5,204 nt of DNA, taken from assembly GCA_030599435.1 (NCBI GenBank), contig JAUVNZ010000133.1:1-5204 (forward strand), read 5' to 3'. Under the pieces are notes generated by a model. It saw nothing but the letters and a program-made list of their open reading frames with translations, was not told the origin of the DNA and ran no database searches. This document shows, one piece after another, positions 1 through 5,204 of the stretch (its first letter is position 1; each line of letters opens with the position of its first letter). The position numbers and the translations under genes were made by a program. Origin of the DNA: Gammaproteobacteria bacterium (GTDB taxonomy: Bacteria > Pseudomonadota > Gammaproteobacteria > SZUA-152).

Positions 1-85
1 CTGGGTTACGTAGCGTTACAACCATTGTTGCGGAAGCAACCAGGATTGTGGCAAAAACGTAAAATATAATTTCTTCTAATGTCAT
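1..85 (-). CDS. nuoJ: NADH-quinone oxidoreductase subunit J, N-terminal fragment (cut by window edge)
   Basis: This is the beginning of a membrane-arm subunit of complex I, which lies in the inner membrane near the NuoH/NuoK end of the arm. Only 28 codons are visible, from an ATG at 85-83 to the left edge. They read MTLEEIIFYVFATILVAS and continue ATMVVTLRNP. This fits the NuoJ N-terminus: a short acidic start, a first membrane helix (about residues 6-22) and the conserved (T/V)(V/L)RNP stretch that ends it. The gene follows nuoI by 48 bp, the usual nuoI-nuoJ order. No strong Shine-Dalgarno sequence precedes the ATG. The best candidates are a weak AAAGA at 103-99, 13 nt away, and a purine-rich AAGAAG at 118-113, 27 nt away. 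The rest of the protein, with its other membrane helices, is outside the window. The call rests on this short match plus gene order. Confidence 0.88.
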   Translation of the reverse strand, partial: MTLEEIIFYVFATILVASATMVVTLRNP

Positions 86-133
86 AATTCAGTCGTAATC
101 TTTATAGTTATTCTTCTTTAAATAAAACAGGCT

Positions 134-622
134 TTAACGGAATTCCGAATCTGTTGCACGGTCTGCCGCTATTTGTTTTTCCAGCCGGTCCCCTACAGCA
201 AGGAGTTTTTCCTTGGTCATATAGAGGTCATCCCTGTTCTCTCCGCAATACTCAAAGTGTCGTGTTTCCACAATGGCATCCACTGGACAAGATTCTTCAC
301 AGAATCCGCAAAAAATACATTTGGTTAAATCAATGTCGTAACGCGTAGTCCGTCGTGTACCATCTTCACGTTCTTCCAGGTCGATGCTTATTGCCAGCGC
401 TGGACAAACAGCTTCACACAATTTGCATGCGATACAACGTTCTTCACCGTTAGGATAGCGACGCTGGGCATGCAGTCCTCTGAACCGTGGTGACATGGGC
501 GTTTTTTCTTCTGGGTACTGCACAGTAATATTTTTTCGGAAAAAATATTTACCGGTCAAGGCCATTCCGCGGAGAAGCTCCAACAAGAACAGGCTTTTAA
601 TGTAATTTGTAATTGTATTCAT
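134..622 (-). CDS. nuoI: NADH-quinone oxidoreductase subunit I (two [4Fe-4S] ferredoxin-type subunit)
   Basis: This peripheral-arm subunit of complex I carries clusters N6a and N6b, which pass electrons from the NuoG side towards the last cluster, N2, and the quinone. The 162-residue protein is complete and of normal family length. An N-terminal amphipathic or hydrophobic stretch (about residues 7-28, [14 protein letters not shown]) would rest against the membrane arm. Two ferredoxin motifs follow: C63-x2-C66-x2-C69-x3-C73-P and C102-x2-C105-x2-C108-x3-C112-P. In this fold each cluster takes three cysteines from one motif and the fourth from the other. The conserved blocks [17 protein letters not shown] (36-52) and [10 protein letters not shown] (132-141) bracket the domain. 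The ATG start is supported by full family length and an AAGGA 11 nt upstream. It ends in TAA. The gap to nuoH is 27 bp. Nothing is missing or unusual. Confidence 0.98.
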   Translation of the reverse strand: MNTITNYIKSLFLLELLRGMALTGKYFFRKNITVQYPEEKTPMSPRFRGLHAQRRYPNGEERCIACKLCEAVCPALAISIDLEEREDGTRRTTRYDIDLTKCIFCGFCEESCPVDAIVETRHFEYCGENRDDLYMTKEKLLAVGDRLEKQIAADRATDSEFR

Positions 623-633
623 AACTTTTACAA

Positions 634-638
634 TCCTT
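634..638 (-). promoter_or_regulatory. Shine-Dalgarno sequence of nuoI
   Basis: On the minus strand AAGGA (AAAGGA counting one more base) lies 11 nt before the nuoI ATG, within the 27-bp gap after nuoH. It is the clearest ribosome binding site in the window. The spacer is slightly long, and the site supports the chosen start. Confidence 0.65.
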
Positions 639-649
639 TACGCAGGCCC

Positions 650-1768
650 CTAGGTGAACCAGGGTCCAACGTGTCCCGCAACCATGGCGGCAACTACCAG
701 TAACCAGGCGATGGTAATTGGTATAAATACTTTCCAACCTAAACGCATGATCTGGTCATAACGATAGCGAGGGAATGTGGCGCGGAACCATAAAAATAAA
801 AACAGGAATATGGATGTTTTCGCCAACAACCAGTGAATCCCATCACCTAGCACTAAACTTGCTATACCTTCTCCCTCAAGAATACTGGCGGGTAATATAC
901 CCTGTAATGGAGATAACCAGCCGCCAAGGAACATGAGTGCGGTTAGTAATGCAATCAGGATGATATTGGCGTATTCCGCCAGGAAAAATACCGAGAACGT
1001 CATACTGGAATATTCAACATGGAAACCAGCGACAATTTCCGACTCACCTTCAGCCACGTCAAAAGGTGCGCGGTTTGTTTCTGCTACACCGGATATAAAA
1101 TACACAAGATACAATGGGAACAATGGGAGCCAGTACCAGGTTAGTATGCTGCCTCGTTGTCCGTTAACAATCTCACCCAGATTCAGACTACCTGCCGCAA
1201 GTAAAACACCAACTAGCGCAAAACCCATGGCAATTTCATAGGAGACAATTTGAGCGGCGGAGCGCAAGGCGCCAAGAAAAGCATATTTAGAGTTCGAAGC
1301 CCAACCTGCAATGATGACACCATAAACGCCCAAAGACGTCATTGCTAATATGTAAAGTAGACTGGCATCAATGTTCGAAATAACAAGTGTGTCGGTAAAT
1401 GGAACAACTGCCCATGCCGCAAGAGAGGGACCAATTGCCAGAATCGGTGCCGAAATAAATAAAAATGAATTAGCTTTGGTCGGTAATATAGTTTCTTTGA
1501 AAAGCAACTTAACTGCATCAGCTATTGGTTGACCAAGACCCCAGAGTTTCATACCAAAGAAACCGACTCGGTTTGGGCCAATCCGAACCTGTATGGAACC
1601 AATGATTTTACGTTCTGCGTACGTCAGGTAGGCTACAGCACCCATTAATGGTAATACCAGTGCTAATATTTTAACAACAATAATAAGCAACGGCACAACG
1701 TATGCCATCATAAACTCGACGACATGCGGTGGTAAGAAGCCCAGCATTGATTGTATTGTTTCAAGCAT
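650..1768 (-). CDS. nuoH: NADH-quinone oxidoreductase subunit H (quinone-pocket membrane subunit)
   Basis: NuoH is the inner-membrane subunit (ND1 family) that forms much of the quinone chamber and links the peripheral arm to the proton-pumping arm. At 372 residues it is longer than the 325 of E. coli. Family signatures are intact: AERK (51-54) and GPNRVG (64-69), SYE with E178, the acidic loop AETNRAPFD (229-237) followed by E240, E242 and E244, and [11 protein letters not shown] (329-339). Hydrophobic stretches fit about eight membrane helices, near residues 22-47, 101-123, 135-156, 176-195, 211-229, 258-281, 312-331 and 347-366. Extra residues appear around 70-79 and between the GGW at 282-284 and the HWLL at 312-315. 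Both fall in loops and stay in frame. The ATG is the only reasonable upstream start, because an in-frame TAG lies two codons before it. The gene ends in TAG. It follows nuoG by 36 bp. Confidence 0.97.
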   Translation of the reverse strand: MLETIQSMLGFLPPHVVEFMMAYVVPLLIIVVKILALVLPLMGAVAYLTYAERKIIGSIQVRIGPNRVGFFGMKLWGLGQPIADAVKLLFKETILPTKANSFLFISAPILAIGPSLAAWAVVPFTDTLVISNIDASLLYILAMTSLGVYGVIIAGWASNSKYAFLGALRSAAQIVSYEIAMGFALVGVLLAAGSLNLGEIVNGQRGSILTWYWLPLFPLYLVYFISGVAETNRAPFDVAEGESEIVAGFHVEYSSMTFSVFFLAEYANIILIALLTALMFLGGWLSPLQGILPASILEGEGIASLVLGDGIHWLLAKTSIFLFLFLWFRATFPRYRYDQIMRLGWKVFIPITIAWLLVVAAMVAGHVGPWFT

Positions 1769-1774
1769 GCACTA

Positions 1775-1779
1775 TTCTC
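1775..1779 (-). promoter_or_regulatory. Probable Shine-Dalgarno sequence of nuoH
   Basis: GAGAA on the minus strand lies 6 nt before the nuoH ATG, a normal spacing but only a partial match to the consensus. An in-frame TAG at 1774-1772, just downstream of this site, rules out a start further upstream. The next in-frame ATG (codon 8) has no purine-rich site before it, so the first ATG is preferred. Confidence 0.45.
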
Positions 1780-1804
1780 AGGTTGTATCTTTTAAAATGA
1801 CTTT

Positions 1805-4192
1805 TTAAACGACTTCGTTCGTTAATGTCGGAATAAGCCGCGAGAGTGTTATGCCAGCGGATTCGGATCCATACATAACTGCGCCTAATAAATCCGAAGG
1901 TAACAAAACTCCTTCGTCAGGCACACGATCATCAATAACTACGGGTAATGTAATTTCAAAATCATCTTTTCTAGCCGTGGCAGGTTCACCGTTTTTTAAC
2001 CCAGCTTTTGATGCTTCTGTTTGATTTATACGGATTGCAGAATGATAAGTTTCACCAACGATCTGTAAGCTTTCTGCACGCCTTAGCAAGCAATCCGACG
2101 CATACATTGGATGATCAGCAATGCTTTCAATTCCCTGTGCTTCTCCATTCAGGTTGGCCGGGCATGTCCATGACATCTCATTGTTTGCAGTTACATCGCC
2201 AATCATTGTTTTGAGTTCGTCGCGCACCTCCAGACTGCTGACATAATCAAATCCTTCGCTGTCTAACAAGTTGCCCATTACACGTAATATTTTCCAGGCT
2301 GGACGTGTTTCACCTCTTGGCTCCACTACTCCTTCAAAACTCTGCCAGCGCCCTTCCGCGTTTATAAAAGTACCGGATGTTTCTGTGAAAGGAGAGATGG
2401 GTAAAATCACATCTGCGTATTCTTTTACTGAATCATTTACATATGAGTTAAGTGAAACAACGAATTGAGCATTTTTCATGGCTTCCGTGGCTTGTTTTGA
2501 TTCTGCACAATCTATTTCTGGCTCAACACCCAGCAAGACATATCCTGCCAATTGTTCTTTGAGCATGGCACCAACATTCAGTCCTGGCTTAGTTGCGCTC
2601 TTGCTGCTGGCAACACCGCGATGAGGAACAGCACCTGCTAACCAGGCGCCTGCACCATTACCACCTTCTGGTAAGTAACCCAGTTTGCTATCAGTGAGTT
2701 GGGATATCTGCCCTGCGAGTGCACGTAACCCGGAAAATTGAGCATGACCTATTGCATCAAGACCCAATAAAATTGTTGAGCTTGCGGATTCTTTTAGCTG
2801 CCTGGCAATGGTCTTATGAGTTTCATCAACTTCAACGTTGGATGCCAGGGAATCCAGACCCTTTGGTAAGGATGCTGATAAGGCTTTTAGTATTCCCGCT
2901 AATTCAGTTAACATTTTAGCAGGGCTGATAGTCTTCTTTGCGCTTACTGGGAAGTTAAAATCATAATCAACGGCGTTAACGCACATTATGTTTGCGCCGT
3001 TCAATGCGGCCTTACGAATTCTGTGACCTGCGATGGGCTGATCGCGTCTTATATTGGAGCCTATTAACAGGCATGCATCATTTTTTTCCAAATCCTGTAT
3101 CGACTGGCCTAACCATGGAAACAGTGGCGCGTCACTTTGATCAGAAAAGTCTATTTGACCAACACGATGATCAATATTGTCTGAACCTACACTGCGCATT
3201 AGTTTTTGTAGTAAATATAACTCTTCAACCGTGTTTGTTGGCGAAGCGATAGCGCCCAGTTGATTTGCACCCTTACCTTTTGTGATGACGGTCATCCCAT
3301 CAACAGCTGCATGCAGTGCTGTATCCCAGTCAGTTTTTTCCCACTCTCCATCGAACTTGATCATGGGTGATGTCACCCGTTCATTGCTATTGAGTCCCTC
3401 ATAACTAAAACGATCGCGATCCGAAAGCCATGTCTCATTGATTTCTTCATTTTCACGAGGAACCACACGAACCACTTCGTTTCTAAAACTGTGAACATGC
3501 AGGTTCGAACCCAGGCAGTCATGAGGCGCAATACTGTTACGTTGGCTCATTTCCCATGCGCGAGCGGTAAAACGGAACGGTTTTGATGTCAATGCACCTA
3601 CAGGACATAGATCGATAATGTTGCCCGACATTTCAGAGTGCAGACTCATTTTCACATAGGTACCGATTTCCATGTGCTCGCCACGCCCAATAGCGCCCAT
3701 TTCTTTAATGCCGGCAACTTCTTCGCCAAATCGGACACAACGAGTGCAATGAATACAGCGAGTCATTTCTCCGGAAATAAGCGGGCCAAAGTCCTTGTCT
3801 TCTACTACTCGTTTCTGTTCAGTGTAAGTTGAAACATCACCACCGTATCCCATGGCGACGTCCTGTAATTCGCATTCACCACCCTGGTCACAGATCGGAC
3901 AATCTAGCGGATGATTAATTAACAGAAATTCCATCACGCCTTTTTGTGCAGCAATGGCTTTAGCTGAACGCGTAAATATTTTCATGCCATCAGTTACAGG
4001 CGTTGCACAGGCAGGCACTGCTTTGCCTACCTTTTCAACTTCGATCAGGCACATACGGCAATTCGCAGCAATAGAAAGCTTCTTGTGGTAGCAGAAGCGT
4101 GGAATATTAATCCCTGCCTCATCAGCTGCCTCAATAAGCATAGCGCCCTCGCGGACTTCTAATTTTTTACCATCAATTTCGATGTTTGCCAT
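1805..4192 (-). CDS. nuoG: NADH-quinone oxidoreductase subunit G (iron-sulfur / molybdopterin-oxidoreductase-like subunit)
   Basis: NuoG is the largest peripheral-arm subunit of complex I and relays electrons from NuoF towards NuoI. The 795-residue protein is complete. Residues 1-75 are a [2Fe-2S] ferredoxin domain with N1b ligands C34, C45, C48 and C62. Next is the N5 site, H94-x3-C98-x2-C101-x5-C107, with its typical histidine ligand. The N4 site has C146, C149, C152 and C196 (TRCIHCTRC, then DLCPVGALTSKP). From about residue 215 onward it resembles molybdopterin oxidoreductases, a fold retained in NuoG without a known catalytic role. A C-terminal beta-rich domain covers about 695-790. The four N7 ligand positions known from E. 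coli are replaced by A222, D225, S229 and S257, so N7 should be absent. The start fits the family N-terminus (IEIDGKKLEVREG). Its upstream site is weak: GAGAAG, 15 nt away. It ends in TAA and lies 47 bp after nuoF. Confidence 0.98.
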   Translation of the reverse strand: MANIEIDGKKLEVREGAMLIEAADEAGINIPRFCYHKKLSIAANCRMCLIEVEKVGKAVPACATPVTDGMKIFTRSAKAIAAQKGVMEFLLINHPLDCPICDQGGECELQDVAMGYGGDVSTYTEQKRVVEDKDFGPLISGEMTRCIHCTRCVRFGEEVAGIKEMGAIGRGEHMEIGTYVKMSLHSEMSGNIIDLCPVGALTSKPFRFTARAWEMSQRNSIAPHDCLGSNLHVHSFRNEVVRVVPRENEEINETWLSDRDRFSYEGLNSNERVTSPMIKFDGEWEKTDWDTALHAAVDGMTVITKGKGANQLGAIASPTNTVEELYLLQKLMRSVGSDNIDHRVGQIDFSDQSDAPLFPWLGQSIQDLEKNDACLLIGSNIRRDQPIAGHRIRKAALNGANIMCVNAVDYDFNFPVSAKKTISPAKMLTELAGILKALSASLPKGLDSLASNVEVDETHKTIARQLKESASSTILLGLDAIGHAQFSGLRALAGQISQLTDSKLGYLPEGGNGAGAWLAGAVPHRGVASSKSATKPGLNVGAMLKEQLAGYVLLGVEPEIDCAESKQATEAMKNAQFVVSLNSYVNDSVKEYADVILPISPFTETSGTFINAEGRWQSFEGVVEPRGETRPAWKILRVMGNLLDSEGFDYVSSLEVRDELKTMIGDVTANNEMSWTCPANLNGEAQGIESIADHPMYASDCLLRRAESLQIVGETYHSAIRINQTEASKAGLKNGEPATARKDDFEITLPVVIDDRVPDEGVLLPSDLLGAVMYGSESAGITLSRLIPTLTNEVV

Positions 4193-4239
4193 TATGTTTA
4201 CCGTTTACTTCTCTTTTTTTCTCATATGTTTGAGTTGGG

Positions 4240-5204
4240 TTACGAGCCAACACCGACCATGCATTTTTTATGGTCAATGTGATACTGGAACTCATCTCTG
4301 AATTTTTGTACGAAACTAGTCACTGGCATCGCCGCTGCATCGCCGAGCGCGCAGATGGTTCGCCCCATAATTTTATTGGCGACATCCAGTAGCAAATCAA
4401 GATCTTCCTGTTTGCCCTGTCCATTTTCAATACGATGAATCACACGTGATAACCAGCCTGTGCCTTCACGACAAGGTGTGCACTGACCACAGGATTCTTC
4501 ATAATAGAAGTATGCAATTCGTGCGAGAGCTTTCACCATGCAGGTGCTCTCATCCATCACGATGACTGAGCCAGCGCCTAACATTGAGCCCGCTTTAGCG
4601 ATTGAATCGTAATCCATGGTGACAGCCATCATCTCTTCACCGGTTAATATGGGTGTTGATGAGCCACCAGGTATGACGGCCTTCAGTTTGTTGCCATCAC
4701 GAACACCACCGGCCATTTCCAGTAATTCAGGAAATGGTGTGCCCATGGGAATTTCGAAATTGCCTGGATTGTTAACGTGACCACTGACACTAAATAGTTT
4801 TGGCCCACCGTTGTTGGGTATGCCGATATCCAAAAACCATTGGCCGCCATTCTTTAAAATTTCAGGAACCGATGCCAGTGTCTCAGTGTTATTGATTGTG
4901 GTTGGTCTACCATATAAACCAAAACTTGCAGGGAATGGTGGTTTGAAACGAGGCTGGCCTTTTTTCCCTTCAAGGGATTCCAGTAAAGCTGTTTCTTCAC
5001 CACAAATATAAGCGCCACCACCCAGATGAGTGTATAGATCAAAATCCATCCCGGTGCCCATGATGTTTTTGCCGAGGAAACCGGCTGCGTAGGCTTCATC
5101 AATAGCAGCCTGAAAACGTTCATAGGGTTCCCAGAACTCACCGCGGATATAGTTGTAACCCGCTGTTGCACCAATGGTGTACGCCGCGATTGCCATGCCT
5201 TCAA
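4240..5204 (-). CDS. nuoF: NADH-quinone oxidoreductase subunit F, C-terminal three quarters (5' end beyond window)
   Basis: NuoF is the NADH-oxidising subunit of complex I. It binds NADH and FMN and carries [4Fe-4S] cluster N3. The frame is open to the right edge: two codons (E-G) and a partial one precede the Met at 5196-5194, so that Met is internal and the true start lies outside. About 105-125 N-terminal residues are missing, including the glycine-rich nucleotide-binding stretch. Counting from that Met, visible motifs are GYNYIRGE (13-20), GLGG-type loop and [21 protein letters not shown] (63-83), KPPFPA (85-90) and INNTETL (101-107). The N3 site is [12 protein letters not shown], with C236, C239 and C242, followed by C282. 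These are standard for the family. The protein ends [12 protein letters not shown] with a TAA stop. It is upstream of nuoG in the same direction, the usual nuoE-F-G order. Confidence 0.97.
   Translation of the reverse strand, partial: EGMAIAAYTIGATAGYNYIRGEFWEPYERFQAAIDEAYAAGFLGKNIMGTGMDFDLYTHLGGGAYICGEETALLESLEGKKGQPRFKPPFPASFGLYGRPTTINNTETLASVPEILKNGGQWFLDIGIPNNGGPKLFSVSGHVNNPGNFEIPMGTPFPELLEMAGGVRDGNKLKAVIPGGSSTPILTGEEMMAVTMDYDSIAKAGSMLGAGSVIVMDESTCMVKALARIAYFYYEESCGQCTPCREGTGWLSRVIHRIENGQGKQEDLDLLLDVANKIMGRTICALGDAAAMPVTSFVQKFRDEFQYHIDHKKCMVGVGS

Noticed and set aside
3..10. GGGTTACG at the left edge recurs near 4237-4244, suggesting a flanking direct repeat.
   Set aside because: Both copies are in coding sequence (nuoJ and the end of nuoF), the match is only about 8 bp, and nothing between them looks mobile. 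A chance match is sufficient.
933..1241. Open frame of 102 codons on the plus strand.
   Set aside because: It is antisense to the conserved middle of nuoH, resembles no family I know and has no upstream signals of its own. The other plus-strand open frames are rejected for the same reason.
3412..3421. Perfect 10-bp palindrome GATCGCGATC with two GATC sites, resembling the cyanobacterial HIP1 octamer.
   Set aside because: It lies inside nuoG, where it encodes the conserved Asp-Arg-Asp-Arg. It does not contain GCGATCGC, and I noticed no second copy. Coding constraint explains it.
4193..4239. Purine-rich run (GAGAAAAAAAGAGAAG on the minus strand) between nuoF and nuoG, considered as a regulatory site or terminator.
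   Set aside because: There is no GC-rich hairpin before a T-run on the transcribed strand. It is best read as part of a loose ribosome-loading region for nuoG.
4854..5204. Alternative minus-strand frame of 116 codons overlapping nuoF.
   Set aside because: It is a shifted reading of nuoF. The nuoF frame carries all the family motifs and this one carries none.

Overview
The window lies inside a bacterial nuo operon (respiratory complex I, proton-pumping NADH:quinone oxidoreductase), and every gene is on the minus strand. In transcription order, from the right edge to the left, it holds the 3' part of nuoF, complete nuoG, nuoH and nuoI, and the first 28 codons of nuoJ. The gaps are 47, 36, 27 and 48 bp. 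I see no terminator-like hairpin or clear promoter in them, so this reads as the middle of one polycistronic transcript. The first part of nuoF and the rest of nuoJ lie outside the window.

The organism is most likely a non-enteric gammaproteobacterium. A close proteobacterial relative cannot be excluded. The NuoI sequence ([47 protein letters not shown]), the Nuo[12 protein letters not shown] motif and the NuoG N-terminus are the versions I know from beta- and non-enteric gammaproteobacteria and their mitochondrial-type relatives. NuoG also lacks the extra N7 cluster seen in Escherichia coli. Base composition is moderate, about 45-48 % GC in two lines counted by hand, with no abrupt change noticed.

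The genes work as one electron path. NuoF takes electrons from NADH through FMN to cluster N3. NuoG relays them through N1b, N4 and N5. NuoI passes them through N6a and N6b to the quinone pocket near NuoH. NuoH and NuoJ belong to the membrane arm, which couples quinone reduction to ion pumping. All cluster ligands that should lie in the visible sequence are present, and no reading frame is broken.

I found no mobile element, CRISPR array, RNA gene, phage gene or unfamiliar gene, and no evidence for an undescribed system. The points worth a second look are modest: substitution of all four N7 ligand positions in NuoG, extra loop residues in NuoH, and a nuoJ start without a clear ribosome binding site.
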